A DNA stretch of 64,000 nucleotides from Methyloversatilis sp. RAC08 (GTDB lineage Bacteria; Pseudomonadota; Gammaproteobacteria; Burkholderiales; Rhodocyclaceae), in the NCBI RefSeq assembly GCF_001713355.1, contig NZ_CP016448.1:1054001-1118000 (forward strand), in the 5' to 3' direction. The notes beneath the pieces are model-generated. The model was not told where the DNA came from, did no database searches, and worked only from the letters and a program-made list of their open reading frames with translations. The translations under genes were made by a program, and so were the position numbers. How positions within the stretch are numbered: position 1 is the stretch's first letter; each line of letters opens with the position of its first letter. Below, piece after piece: positions 24,474 to 34,560 of the stretch.

Positions 24474-25010
24474 TTGTCCCGCCTGAAACTTCATTTCGCA
24501 CTTGCACTGTCCGCGCTGACGCACGCCCTGTTCCTGCTGTGGCCCGAACGCGCGGCCGAAGCGCCGCGCCCCGAGCCGGCGCCGGCACTGCAGGCCCGGC
24601 TGCAGAATGCGCCTGCGGCCCCGGTCCCGACCGCGCCTGAGCTCGCGCCGGATGAGCCGCTGCTGAAGGACACGCGCAGCGAACAGGCTGCGCCGACACC
24701 CCGCCCGCCACCGGTCGTCCAGGCCCCGCGCGGCACGACCGCCACCGCCAAAGCACGCGAGCAGGCGCAGCAGAAGCTGAACCGTCATGTGTTCTACCCG
24801 CCGGAGGCGATCGAGCGGGAACTGGAAGGGGAAGTGACACTGCGCCTGCTGCTCGACGCGTCGGGCCGGGTCAGCGACGCCGCCGTGCTGGCTGGCAGCG
24901 GTCACGCGATTCTGGACCGGGCAGCGCTCAACGCCGCCAGGCAGATCGGCCGCATCGACGCCGGCGGCGCACGCGAATTGCTGCTGCCGGTGGTGTTCCG
25001 GCTGGATTGA
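24474..25010 (+). CDS. TonB-family energy transducer-like protein
   Basis: A 178-residue protein with an N-terminal membrane anchor (about 8-24), a proline/alanine-rich spacer (about 28-95) and a TonB C-terminal domain (about 97-178: YPPEAIERELEGEVTLRLLLDASGRV). Such proteins pass proton-motive force to outer-membrane receptors. No exbB, exbD or receptor gene is next to it, so the partner is elsewhere. TTG 24474 is the most upstream plausible start. It is divergent from the ankyrin gene, sharing a 74-nt promoter region. Confidence 0.78.
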   Translation: MSRLKLHFALALSALTHALFLLWPERAAEAPRPEPAPALQARLQNAPAAPVPTAPELAPDEPLLKDTRSEQAAPTPRPPPVVQAPRGTTATAKAREQAQQKLNRHVFYPPEAIERELEGEVTLRLLLDASGRVSDAAVLAGSGHAILDRAALNAARQIGRIDAGGARELLLPVVFRLD

Positions 25011-25060
25011 CGCGGCGAAGACACCCGCCGGCCGTGGACAACAATAGAAACGACGTCCTT

Positions 25061-25120
25061 GTGGGAGCGGTGATCGGCACCGGCCCCCTGTGGGAGCGGC
25101 GGCCTCGTTCCGCCAGACCG
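25061..25120. repeat. REP-like element, two GTGGGAGCGG heads
   Basis: GTGGGAGCGG occurs at 25061 and 25090, the second continuing as GGCGGCCTCG. This is the same unit as at 10901-10998. It lies between the converging TonB-like and yacG genes. Here no long perfect inverted partner is visible. Confidence 0.7.
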
Positions 25121-25122
25121 CC

Positions 25123-25320
25123 CTACGAAATGTCTTCGTCCGGCGGCAGTTCGGGCGACGCATCCGGCACGCGGTACTCCTCGTTCGCCCAGGCGACGAA
25201 ATCGGAATTCTTGCAGCGCGGGCTGCAGAACGGCCGCGCCGGATTCGACGGCGCATAGACGGCCGGTTGGCCGCAGCGCGGACAGGTGACGATGCGCCCG
25301 CCGGTGCCCGGCGTGCTCAC
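25123..25320 (-). CDS. yacG: DNA gyrase inhibitor / zinc-binding protein YacG
   Basis: A 65-residue protein with a four-cysteine zinc site (C13, C16, C32, C36: CPRCG and FCSPRC) and an acidic tail, as in YacG, which binds GyrB and inhibits gyrase. It overlaps the stop of zapD by 4 nt. The zapD-yacG pair near coaE is the usual order in proteobacteria. Confidence 0.92.
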   Translation of the reverse strand: MSTPGTGGRIVTCPRCGQPAVYAPSNPARPFCSPRCKNSDFVAWANEEYRVPDASPELPPDEDIS

Positions 25321-26072
25321 AGGTTGCAGAACGTCAGTTCGAAGCCGACGTCGGTTTCGGTCACGCGCGGACGGGCGTGGCCGCCGGGCGCAACGAAACG
25401 GATGTTGAGCGCGTACTTGTTGGCACTGATTTCAGGCGTGACGGCTTCGTCCATCGACACGCGCAGGCGCAGCATCTGCGCCGATTTGCCGCCCATCATC
25501 TGCTGGAACGCACCACTGCCGGCGATGTGGCGCTCCGGCCGGCCGCTGGCGCGCAGCAGACGCAGCACAATGGTCAGGCCGTCGCGGATCGGCAGCATCG
25601 GCGTCAGCCAGCCAACCAGATCGGCCTGGCGCAGCGACGGATCGCGGTGGCACCAGTAGTGGTACGACGGCAGGTCGAATTCGCACAGACCGCCCGGGAT
25701 CGCAGTGCGGCTCTTGATGCTCATGAGCCAGTCGTTCTCGCGCAGGTACTGGCCGATCTTGCCGGCCATCGACAGCAGCGCCGCGCTCGCCTGCTCGATC
25801 TCGTACAGCGCGCCGGACAGGGCTTCTTCGGAAATATCGGGATTGTTGCGGAAGGACATCAGCGTCTGGCGCTGCCGCTCCAGTTCCTGCACCAGATCGA
25901 CCTTCAGATCGGCACGCGATGCAACTTCGAGAATCTCGAACAGGCCGACCAGTGCAACGTGATGTTCATGCGCGCCGTCGGCGCGCATGAAATGCTGCGT
26001 GCGTTCGAACAGGTCCTCCAGGCGCAGCAGCGTGCGGATGCGCTCGTTCAGAGGATATTCGTATGTAATCAC
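25317..26072 (-). CDS. zapD: Cell division protein ZapD
   Basis: A 251-residue protein that crosslinks FtsZ filaments at the division site. It has the ZapD N-terminus (ITYEYPLNERIRTLLRLE) and the WLMSIKSRTAIPGG and YHYWCHRDPSLRQ segments. GTG 26072 is the start. It overlaps yacG downstream. The coaE gene lies 61 nt upstream on the same strand. Confidence 0.93.
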   Translation of the reverse strand: MITYEYPLNERIRTLLRLEDLFERTQHFMRADGAHEHHVALVGLFEILEVASRADLKVDLVQELERQRQTLMSFRNNPDISEEALSGALYEIEQASAALLSMAGKIGQYLRENDWLMSIKSRTAIPGGLCEFDLPSYHYWCHRDPSLRQADLVGWLTPMLPIRDGLTIVLRLLRASGRPERHIAGSGAFQQMMGGKSAQMLRLRVSMDEAVTPEISANKYALNIRFVAPGGHARPRVTETDVGFELTFCNL

Positions 26073-26133
26073 AGGGGCTTGTCCGGGACTTGTTCAAGCA
26101 AATTCTCATGATTCTGACGGAAAACCCCTTGAG

Positions 26134-26757
26134 TCACAACGCCGACGCGGGTTTTTCACGTTCCGCGAGCGCCATGTAGCGCGCATGGAGCACATCGACC
26201 TGTGGCACCAGCGCAGCGCGCTCGCCTGCGTTGTCGATGACATCGTCGGCCACCGCGAGGCGGGCTTCGCGCGACGCCTGCGCGGCGATGATGCGGTCGA
26301 TCTCGCCTTCCGGAAGGGCGCTGCGCGCATGAACCCGTTCGCGCTGCAGTTCGACCGGGCAATCGACCACCAGCACGCGGTCGCAGCGGGTGTTCCAGGC
26401 GCCGGATTCGATCAGCAACGGCACCGCCAGAACGACGTAGGGTGCGACGCTGGCGGCGACCTCTTCGCGCGCCCGGGTGCGGATCAGCGGGTGCAGCAGC
26501 GCTTCGAGCCGGGTCCGCGCCGCCGGGTCGGCGAACACGCGGGCGCGCATGCGGGCGCGGTCCAGCGCGCCGTCGGCCGTGATGAAGGCATCGCCGAACG
26601 CCTCGCGCAGCGGCGCGATGGCAGCGCCGTGCGCTCCGGTGAGCTGGTGTGCGATGGCGTCGGTGTCGACCAGCGCAGCTCCGCGCTGCACGAACAGCTC
26701 GGCCACGGCCGACTTGCCGCTGCCGATGCCGCCGGTCAGCCCGACCACGAAGGTCAT
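26134..26757 (-). CDS. coaE: Dephospho-CoA kinase
   Basis: Last step of CoA synthesis, phosphorylating the ribose 3'-hydroxyl of dephospho-CoA. The 207-residue protein has a Walker A GLTGGIGSGKS (6-16), the DTDAIAHQLT segment, and the lid motif RIIAAQASREAR. The ATG at 26757 overlaps the TGA of the upstream SPOR gene; the frame is open further upstream but that part is not protein-like. In many relatives coaE follows pilD; here it follows a SPOR protein. Confidence 0.94.
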   Translation of the reverse strand: MTFVVGLTGGIGSGKSAVAELFVQRGAALVDTDAIAHQLTGAHGAAIAPLREAFGDAFITADGALDRARMRARVFADPAARTRLEALLHPLIRTRAREEVAASVAPYVVLAVPLLIESGAWNTRCDRVLVVDCPVELQRERVHARSALPEGEIDRIIAAQASREARLAVADDVIDNAGERAALVPQVDVLHARYMALAEREKPASAL

Positions 26758-27443
26758 TGGCAGTCGGTCCGCTGGGCCGTCTCGTCGAGCACAGGGGCGC
26801 TGTCGAACAAGGCAGCCAGTTCCGGCCCGGTGCCGCGTACCTCGACCCGGTAGCGTCCGGCGCGGCCCTCGCGCGGCGCGATGCGCGCGCTGCGCACGCC
26901 TTGCCCGTTCAGCGTGGCCAGCAGTTCCTTCGCGGCCGCCTCGGTCTTGAACAGGCCGAGCGACACGGCCAGCTTCTGCGAATCGGCCGGATCGGCCATG
27001 ACGATCATTTCGCGCACGCCCAGCGCGCGCAGTTCGGCCTGCTTGCGTTCGGCCAGCTGGCGCGTCTGCATGTCGGGGATGTGCACCCACCAGGCGGTGG
27101 TTTCGGTCTGTTCGGCTTCCGACAGCTGCAGCGCAAGCTGCTGCGAGGCGATGCGCGCGGTCAGCGCATCGACCTGCTCTCGCGACAGGCCGTCGAACGC
27201 CCGGCAGAGCGCCGGCGCGTCGGTGTCGGCCGCGACGGCAGCGGCGACATCCGGCGCGGCTGCGGTCTGAGTGACGGGAGCCTGGCCATCGGACGCCAGG
27301 ATGCGGATGCTGTCCGGCTTCATCTGGCTGGCCATGCGCAGCGGCTCGCTGCCGTCCCCCTTGCCGGCTATCAGGCCGGACACGAAGGGGTAGAGCGCAA
27401 CATTGACCAGCAGCAGCAGGAAGAACGCGAGACGCATCGTCAA
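26754..27443 (-). CDS. SPOR-domain protein
   Basis: A 229-residue protein with an N-terminal membrane segment (about 4-20) and a C-terminal SPOR-like region (about 110-195: WWVHIPDMQTRQLAERKQAE, then LGLFKTEAAAKELLATLNGQG). SPOR domains bind septal peptidoglycan lacking stem peptides. TTG 27443 and ATG 27437 are both possible starts. It sits between coaX and coaE, 51 nt downstream of coaX on the same strand, as in several betaproteobacteria. Confidence 0.8.
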   Translation of the reverse strand: MTMRLAFFLLLLVNVALYPFVSGLIAGKGDGSEPLRMASQMKPDSIRILASDGQAPVTQTAAAPDVAAAVAADTDAPALCRAFDGLSREQVDALTARIASQQLALQLSEAEQTETTAWWVHIPDMQTRQLAERKQAELRALGVREMIVMADPADSQKLAVSLGLFKTEAAAKELLATLNGQGVRSARIAPREGRAGRYRVEVRGTGPELAALFDSAPVLDETAQRTDCQ

Positions 27444-27494
27444 TGTCCGTGGCGCGGCGCAATGCCGTCGAAAGGTGTTTTCATTCGAAAAATG

Positions 27495-28277
27495 TCATTC
27501 GGGAAACTTCGGTCGCAGGGCTTCACGTGCGGCGTCCTGTTCCGGCACGCATTTCATCACATCCGGGCAATTGTCCGCAGCCGCCAGCCGGGCCAGCCCG
27601 TGCAGCACCAGATCGTCCACCCGCCGGTGCGCACAGCGCAGTCGCGGCCCGATCGCTGCCGCCGCGCCACCGGACAGCAGCACGGTCGCCTGCGGGCCAA
27701 GCTGTTCGCGCACGCGTTCGATCAGCGCCGCCTGTGCATCGGTGCACGCGTTGTGGATGGCATCGTCGGTGTTGCGCGGCCAGTCGGCGGCGTGACCGGC
27801 CGCGTGCGGCAGGTCCGCGGTGTGGCGCGCCAGCGATTCGAGCATGAGGCGCAGGCCGGGCAGGATGTAGCCACCGATGAAGCGATCGTCGGCGTCGAGC
27901 GCATCGATGGTGGTCGCAGTGCCTGCCGTGGCGACGACGAGTGGCCCGGACTGCAGCGCGCGAGCGCCGATCAGCGCGGCCCAGCGGTCGGCGCCCAGCT
28001 GTGCCGGCTGCTCGTACAGATTTGCAATGCCGCAGGCCGTTGCCCGGGCGAACACGCGGTGCGCCGCGCAGTCCGGCGGCAGCGCACGCCGGATGGCGGC
28101 ATCGACGACGTCGCCCGCCACGCAGGTGTAGTGCGCGGTCGTGGCCGCCTGCCACGCGTGCGCCAGCGCTGCCACATCGAGCGCCGCGGTGTCGAACGCC
28201 GACACCTCGCCGGGGTGACCACGTTCGCACCACGCCCACTTGATGCGGCTGTTGCCGGCGTCGATCAGCAGTTGCAC
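27495..28277 (-). CDS. coaX: Type III pantothenate kinase
   Basis: First step of CoA synthesis from pantothenate. The 260-residue protein starts with LLIDAGNSRIKWA (phosphate-1 motif) and has the GADRWAALIGAR and ATAGTATTIDALD motifs and GGYILPGLRLMLESL. GTG 28277 starts one base after the birA stop (TGA-C-GTG), giving tight coupling. The order birA-coaX is common in betaproteobacteria. Confidence 0.93.
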   Translation of the reverse strand: MQLLIDAGNSRIKWAWCERGHPGEVSAFDTAALDVAALAHAWQAATTAHYTCVAGDVVDAAIRRALPPDCAAHRVFARATACGIANLYEQPAQLGADRWAALIGARALQSGPLVVATAGTATTIDALDADDRFIGGYILPGLRLMLESLARHTADLPHAAGHAADWPRNTDDAIHNACTDAQAALIERVREQLGPQATVLLSGGAAAAIGPRLRCAHRRVDDLVLHGLARLAAADNCPDVMKCVPEQDAAREALRPKFPE

Positions 28278-28278
28278 G

Positions 28279-29082
28279 TCAGGGCGCCGTACGCAGCGAC
28301 ACGTCGCCGGCGAGCACGCGCTCGATCCGGCCGTCGCAGTCGAGCCGCAATGCGCCGTCCTGATCGGCACCCAGGCAGCGTCCGCACAACTGCGCGCCAT
28401 CGCCGGACACGGTGACCGCCTGGCCGGCATGCAGGTTGTAGTGGTTCCAGCGATCAGCGAAGGGCGCGAAACCCTGCGCCGCGAACTGCGGCAGCATGCC
28501 GGCCAGCGCGTCGGCCAGGGCGGCGCCGACGTCCAGCCAGACCTCGCGGCCGGGCGCATCCGGGCAGAGCGCCGCCGGTGCATGGGCGTAGTCGCCGGCC
28601 GGTGGCAGCGCGAGGTTGAGCCCGACACCGATGACGGCGGTCGTATCGCCGGTTGGCGGCGATGACAACTCGATCAGCACGCCACCCAGCTTCCGGTCGG
28701 CCCGCATCAGGTCGTTCGGCCACTTGAGTGCGATGTCGGTGATGCCGCGCGCGCGCAGCGCATCGGCGAGTGCGACGCCGACCGCCAGACTCAATCCGGA
28801 CAGCGCATCGGCACGCAGCGCAAAGGTGTGGCGCAGCGAAAAGGTGAGGCTGTCGCCCGGGCGGGCCGTCCATGCGCGACCGCGCCGCCCGCGGCCGGCG
28901 GTCTGTTCGAGCGCGAACAGCAAGCGCGTGTCGCGCCCGGTCTGATCGAGCAGCAGGCTGTTGGTGCTGGTGCAGGCGGCGCACACCTCGACCGTCCAAT
29001 TGTCGGGAACGGCGCGGGCGCGCTGGCGCAGCGCGTCGGCAAGGGCGGTGTCCGCAACGGCGGTTTCGGCGAGGACGGTCAT
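28279..29082 (-). CDS. birA: Biotin--[acetyl-CoA-carboxylase] ligase, no DNA-binding domain
   Basis: Attaches biotin to the carboxyl-carrier subunit of acetyl-CoA carboxylase. The 267-residue protein has STNSLLLD near residue 40, the biotinyl-AMP loop GRGRRGRAW, and KWPNDLM with the catalytic lysine. The N-terminal winged-helix repressor domain of the E. coli protein is absent, so this is a monofunctional ligase. ATG 29082 is preferred over upstream in-frame starts, which would read through a perfect palindrome. Confidence 0.92.
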   Translation of the reverse strand: MTVLAETAVADTALADALRQRARAVPDNWTVEVCAACTSTNSLLLDQTGRDTRLLFALEQTAGRGRRGRAWTARPGDSLTFSLRHTFALRADALSGLSLAVGVALADALRARGITDIALKWPNDLMRADRKLGGVLIELSSPPTGDTTAVIGVGLNLALPPAGDYAHAPAALCPDAPGREVWLDVGAALADALAGMLPQFAAQGFAPFADRWNHYNLHAGQAVTVSGDGAQLCGRCLGADQDGALRLDCDGRIERVLAGDVSLRTAP

Positions 29083-29095
29083 GCGGCGGATTGTA

Positions 29096-29123
29096 GCCGG
29101 GTGGCTGCATGCAGCCACCCGGC
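29096..29123. terminator. 28-bp perfect palindrome between ntrC and birA
   Basis: GCCGGGTGGCTGCA is followed directly by its exact complement (14-bp arms, no spacer). A central loop of about 4 nt would leave a very GC-rich stem. It lies 15 nt after the ntrC stop on the minus strand and 14 nt before birA. There is no T-run, so it may be a weak terminator, an mRNA-stabilising hairpin or a protein site. Confidence 0.5.
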
Positions 29124-29138
29124 ATCGCGTCACGCGGA

Positions 29139-30550
<1,412 letters not shown>

Positions 30551-30554
<4 letters not shown>

Positions 30555-31654
30555 GGTTTCTCCGAAGTGCCTTGCTTGAACGGCAGCAGTATTGTGAAAA
30601 CGGTATAGCCCGGCCGGCTCTGCACCTCGATAGTGCCGTGGTGCTGATGCACGAAGCTCTGCGCCAGCGTGAGCCCGAGTCCGGTGCCGTCGTCGCGGCC
30701 GGACACGAGCGGATAGAAGATGCGGTCGACCAGGTCTTCCGGAATGCCCGGGCCGTTGTCGATCACTTGCAATTCGAGTGCCAGCTTGTGCCGGCGCTTC
30801 ACCAGCGTCGCCTGACGGTGGGCACGGGTGCGCAGACGGATGCTGCCGTGGCCCTTCATCGCCTGCGCGGCATTGCGCGCGATGTTCAGCACGACCTGGA
30901 TCAGCTGTTCGCGATCGGCCGTCAGGTCGGGCAGGCTGGTGTCGTAGTCGCGTTCGACGGCAACCTCGGGAAACTCGGATGCGATCAGCAGGCGCACGCG
31001 TTCCAGTACTTCGTGGATGCTGACCGTGGTCACCTGCATCGCGCGATGCGAATGCAGCAGACGGTTCATCAGGTCCTGCAGCCGGTCGGATTCATTGATG
31101 ATGACCTGCGTGTATTCACGCAGTTCGGGCCGGTCGAGTTCGCGCTCCAGCAGTTGTGCGGCGCCACGGATACCGCCGAGCGGATTCTTGATTTCGTGCG
31201 CGAGATTGCGGATCAGCTCGCGGTTGGCCTGTTGCTGCTGCAGCACCTGCTCTTCGCGCGCGATGCGCAGCTGCTGGTCGATCGGGCGGAATTCCAGCAG
31301 GATGCGTGCGTCTTCCGCATGCACCGGCGACACCGTGCAGTCGAGCTGCAGCGATCCGCCGATCTGCCTATCCACCGACAGATTGTGACCGGTGTAGCTC
31401 CAGTTGTTGGCGAGCGCGTTGTCGAGCGCGGTATCAAGACCGTGCATCGGGCCGATCAGCCGGTCGCAGTGCTTGCCGTGCAGTTTCGCCAGACTGGCGG
31501 CGAACAGGTTTTCAGCCGCCGGATTCAGGTAGACGATGTGCCGCTCGGCATCGAGCAGCGCCACCGCGCTCGCGAGCAGCTCCAGTCCGCTGAAGCGTTC
31601 GGACCATTCGCGGGAGGGGTGGCGGGACGACCTGCCGGGCTTGGATGCAGTCAT
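30551..31654 (-). CDS. ntrB: Nitrogen regulation sensor kinase NtrB
   Basis: Soluble sensor that phosphorylates or dephosphorylates NtrC under PII control. The 367-residue protein has an N-terminal PAS domain (about 22-125), an H-box NLAHEIKNPLGG (H153), and an ATPase domain with NIARNAAQAM, DNGPGIPEDL and GTGLGLTLAQ. It is 72 nt downstream of a DUF4124 gene and 4 nt overlaps ntrC. Confidence 0.95.
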
Positions 31655-31687
31655 GACCGCGATCCACGCAAGAAGCGCGCCAGCATT

Positions 31688-31709
31688 GCCTGCCGATCCA
31701 TCGGCAGGC
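31688..31709 (-). terminator. Hairpin between DUF4124 gene and ntrB
   Basis: GCCTGCCGA-TCCA-TCGGCAGGC has 9-bp perfect arms and a 4-nt loop, with no T-run. It lies in the 72-nt gap, 18 nt after the DUF4124 stop. It may attenuate read-through from the upstream unit into ntrBC or set mRNA stability. Confidence 0.5.
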
Positions 31710-31726
31710 CGGCGAGTGCCCTGCGG

Positions 31727-32206
31727 TCAGGGCAGCTTGGACAGCTCCTTGCGCAGCGCATCGACATTGCGTTCATGCAGAGCCACATTGTCCTTGAGCC
31801 CCTGTATCCGGTCGAGATACTTCTGATAGTTGCGCTCGTTGCCCAGACGGACCGCTTCACCCTCGGTCAGCGCCTTGCGCGCCTCTTCGAGACTGCCGGT
31901 TTCGGTCGCCAGTTCGGCTTCGAGGATGCGCCTGCGTTCGGTATCGCGCGCCTTCTGCTGGTCGTTGCTGACGCTCGGAAAACCACCGGGATTGGCGGCC
32001 GGCTTGGGCGTGGCAGCCGCCGGGCCCGGCACCGAACTGACCGGCACGTCGCTGGCCAGCACCTTGCATCCGCTGGCGCGCGATTTTTCGTTCGTGTAGG
32101 TGGTGTGGCCTTCGGCGTCGACGCACTTGTAGATTTCTGCCGTGGCGGGCGCAGCGGCAAGCAGGCTTGCCGCTGCAATCAGGATACGGTTCAGACCTTG
32201 TAGCAT
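31727..32206 (-). CDS. DUF4124-domain exported protein
   Basis: A 159-residue protein with a signal peptide (cleavage near ATA-EI, residue 24) followed by the DUF4124 motif EIYKCVDAEGHTTYTNE (about 24-41). The C-terminal half (about 85-159) is a predicted coiled coil rich in Arg, Glu and Leu. The ATG at 32206 follows AGGTGAT. The gene sits between glnA and ntrB, the common place for a DUF4124 protein in betaproteobacteria. Its role is unknown. Confidence 0.85.
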   Translation of the reverse strand: MLQGLNRILIAAASLLAAAPATAEIYKCVDAEGHTTYTNEKSRASGCKVLASDVPVSSVPGPAAATPKPAANPGGFPSVSNDQQKARDTERRRILEAELATETGSLEEARKALTEGEAVRLGNERNYQKYLDRIQGLKDNVALHERNVDALRKELSKLP

Positions 32207-32274
32207 GTGGATCACCTGGGCGTTTCGGGTCAAAGCAGCGCGAGTGTAGGGCGCGCACTTGCGCAGTGACAATG

Positions 32275-32302
32275 AAAAAGGACGGCTAATTGCCGTCCTT
32301 TT
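32275..32302 (-). terminator. Terminator after glnA
   Basis: AAAAGGACGGC-TAATT-GCCGTCCTTTT is a strong stem with A- and T-runs on its two sides, about 62 nt downstream of the glnA stop. It separates glnA from the DUF4124-ntrBC genes. Confidence 0.9.
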
Positions 32303-32363
32303 CCTCAACGCTTCACATGCCGCGCGGGCTGACGCCACGCCGGCATGTGCTGATCGATGGCGA

Positions 32364-33776
32364 TCAGAGGCTGTAGTACATCTCGAACTCGACCGGGTGG
32401 GTCGTCATGCGGGTGCGATTCACTTCGGTCATCTTCAGCTCGATATAGGCTGCGATGAAGTCTTCCGAGAACACGCCGCCCTTGGTCAGGAAGGCATGGT
32501 CTGCGGCGAGCGCATCGAGGGCTTCGTCGAGGCTGGCGCACACGGTCGGGATCAGCTTGTCCTCTTCCGGCGGCAGGTCGTACAGGTTCTTGTCGGCCGG
32601 TTCGCCCGGATGGATCTTGTTCTGCACGCCGTCCAGGCCCGCCATCATCAGCGCGGCGAAGCACAGGTACGGGTTGGCAAGCGGATCCGGGAAGCGTGTT
32701 TCGATGCGGCGTGCCTTGTCGGATGCCACGTGCGGAATGCGGATCGATGCCGAGCGATTGCGGGCCGAGTAGGCCAGCTTGACCGGTGCTTCGTAATGCG
32801 GCACCAGACGCTTGTACGAATTCGTACCCGGGTTGGTGATCGCATTCAGCGCCTTGGCGTGCTTGATGATGCCGCCGATGTAGTACAGGGCGAATTCGGA
32901 CAGGCCGGCGTAGCCGTTGCCTGCGAACAGGTTCTTGCCGTCCTTCCAGATCGACTGGTGAACGTGCATGCCGGAGCCGTTGTCGCCGACGATGGGCTTG
33001 GGCATGAAGGTCGCGGTCTTGCCGTAGCTGTGGGCGACGTTGTGCACGATGTACTTCAGCGTCTGCGTCCAGTCAGCGCGGCGCACCAGCGTGTTGAAGC
33101 GGGTGCCGATCTCGTTCTGGCCGGCGGTCGCGACTTCGTGGTGATGCACTTCGACCGGGATGCCGACGGCTTCCAGTGCCAGCACCATGGCGGCGCGGAT
33201 GTCATTGTGCGAATCGACCGGCGGAACCGGGAAGTAGCCGCCCTTGACGCCCGGACGGTGACCGGTGTTGCCGCTTTCGAACTTCTCGCCCGACGACCAC
33301 GCGGCCTCTTCCGAGAAGATCTGCACGCGGCAGCCCGACATGTCGATGTTCCACTCGACGCTGTCGAAGATGAAGAATTCGGGTTCCGGGCCGAAGAAGG
33401 CGGTGTCGCCCAGGCCGGACGACTTCAGGAAGGCTTCGGCGCGCTTGGCGATGGAGCGCGGATCGCGGTCGTAGCCCTTGCCGTCGGACGGCTCGACCAC
33501 GTCGCAGGTGATGACCATCGTGGTTTCGTCGAAGAACGGGTCGATGAAGGCGGTTTCCGGATCCGGCATCAGCAGCATGTCCGAAGCCTGGATACCCTTC
33601 CAGCCGGCAATCGACGAACCATCAAAAGCGTGGCCTTCGGTGAACTTGTCGGCGTCGAAGGCGCTGACCGGCACACCCACGTGCTGTTCCTTGCCACGGG
33701 TGTCGGTGAAACGGAAATCAACGAACTTGACCTCCTTCTCCTTGATGATGTCGAGTACCTGCTTCGCGGTCGTCAT
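32364..33776 (-). CDS. glnA: Glutamine synthetase, type I (GlnA)
   Basis: Makes glutamine from glutamate, ammonia and ATP; the key ammonium-assimilation enzyme. The 470-residue protein has the beta-grasp start ([20 protein letters not shown]), the [10 protein letters not shown]-like motif ([13 protein letters not shown]), the ATP-binding [16 protein letters not shown] signature and the adenylylation site NLYDLPPEE (Tyr399), so control by GlnE is expected. ATG 33776 follows TAGGAGAAATC; the upstream in-frame ATG is ignored because it adds 27 unrelated residues. Promoter and enhancer sites are listed separately. Confidence 0.97.
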   Translation of the reverse strand: MTTAKQVLDIIKEKEVKFVDFRFTDTRGKEQHVGVPVSAFDADKFTEGHAFDGSSIAGWKGIQASDMLLMPDPETAFIDPFFDETTMVITCDVVEPSDGKGYDRDPRSIAKRAEAFLKSSGLGDTAFFGPEPEFFIFDSVEWNIDMSGCRVQIFSEEAAWSSGEKFESGNTGHRPGVKGGYFPVPPVDSHNDIRAAMVLALEAVGIPVEVHHHEVATAGQNEIGTRFNTLVRRADWTQTLKYIVHNVAHSYGKTATFMPKPIVGDNGSGMHVHQSIWKDGKNLFAGNGYAGLSEFALYYIGGIIKHAKALNAITNPGTNSYKRLVPHYEAPVKLAYSARNRSASIRIPHVASDKARRIETRFPDPLANPYLCFAALMMAGLDGVQNKIHPGEPADKNLYDLPPEEDKLIPTVCASLDEALDALAADHAFLTKGGVFSEDFIAAYIELKMTEVNRTRMTTHPVEFEMYYSL

Positions 33777-33900
33777 GATTTCTCCTACGATGGATGTATG
33801 GATGTTGCTCGGTCGGCTTGAACGGGGTAATTCCTGTTTTGGGCGAGTCTGGGGCACGTCGCAACCGTTCAGTCGCGGCGGCTGTCGCAGCGCTGACTAA

Positions 33901-33916
33901 AGCAGATCGCGTGCCA
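33901..33916 (-). promoter_or_regulatory. Sigma-54 promoter of glnA
   Basis: Read on the minus strand, TGGCACG-CGAT-CTGCT matches TGGCACG-N4-TTGCT with one mismatch; GG (-25/-24) and GC (-13/-12) are in place. Transcription should start near 33890, about 114 nt before the glnA start codon. Confidence 0.8.
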
Positions 33917-33990
33917 CGCACCGGATTCCGCCCCGGGATTGTGCCACAGGCCGCATTGACGTCGGCGATGCGGGCAGCAGGCCCGAAAAC

Positions 33991-34007
33991 TGCACCGATT
34001 TGATGCA
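33991..34007. promoter_or_regulatory. NtrC box, proximal to glnA
   Basis: TGCACCGATTTGATGCA matches the NtrC consensus TGCACCA-N3-TGGTGCA with two mismatches. Its centre is about 110 bp upstream of the predicted sigma-54 start, the same place as the promoter-proximal enhancer site of E. coli glnA. Confidence 0.7.
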
Positions 34008-34021
34008 GGCCTGTTTTTGAC

Positions 34022-34038
34022 AGCACTATTTTGGTGCA
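34022..34038. promoter_or_regulatory. NtrC box, distal to glnA
   Basis: AGCACTATTTTGGTGCA is a near-consensus NtrC site. It is 31 bp from the other box (three helical turns) and about 140 bp upstream of the sigma-54 start. Such paired sites support cooperative NtrC binding. A TATACT at 34064-34069 may serve the divergent rhodanese gene. Confidence 0.8.
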
Positions 34039-34100
34039 TACAGGCGTCGGCTGCAGCGGACGATATACTTCGATCACTTTTATTCGCCTGAACATCAGCC

Positions 34101-34550
34101 ATGGCTACACTCGGACAGATACTCGGTCTCGCGCGGGAACGTGCGCAGCAGCTCCAACTGCCTTACGCCGGTGCCGTGACGCCGGCCGAAGCCCACGAAT
34201 TGCTCAGACTTGCGCCGGGCGCGCGCATTGTCGATGTGCGCACGTCGGCCGAGTGGCAGTGGGTCGGCGAGGTACCGGATTCGGTGCAGATCGAATGGAA
34301 TCATTCATCCGGCCAGCGCAACCCCGATTTCCTCACCCAGCTCAAGCACCAGGTCGATCCCGAAGCGCTGGTGATGTTCCTGTGCCGCAGCGGCGGGCGC
34401 TCGCACGGCGCCGCCGCGGCCGCAGCGGAAGCGGGCTACAGCAATGCCTACAACATCCTCGAAGGATTCGAGGGAGACATGGACGCCAACGGCCATCGCA
34501 ACACCGTGGGTGGCTGGCGCAAGGCCGGCCTGCCGTGGAGCCAGACCTGA
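34101..34550 (+). CDS. Rhodanese-like sulfurtransferase
   Basis: A 149-residue single rhodanese domain. VDVRTSAEW and the active-site loop CRSGGR (Cys95) are clear. The physiological sulfur acceptor is unknown. It is divergent from glnA and 10 nt upstream of nadA, so the two are probably co-transcribed. Confidence 0.85.
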   Translation: MATLGQILGLARERAQQLQLPYAGAVTPAEAHELLRLAPGARIVDVRTSAEWQWVGEVPDSVQIEWNHSSGQRNPDFLTQLKHQVDPEALVMFLCRSGGRSHGAAAAAAEAGYSNAYNILEGFEGDMDANGHRNTVGGWRKAGLPWSQT

Positions 34551-34560
34551 AGGACACCCG

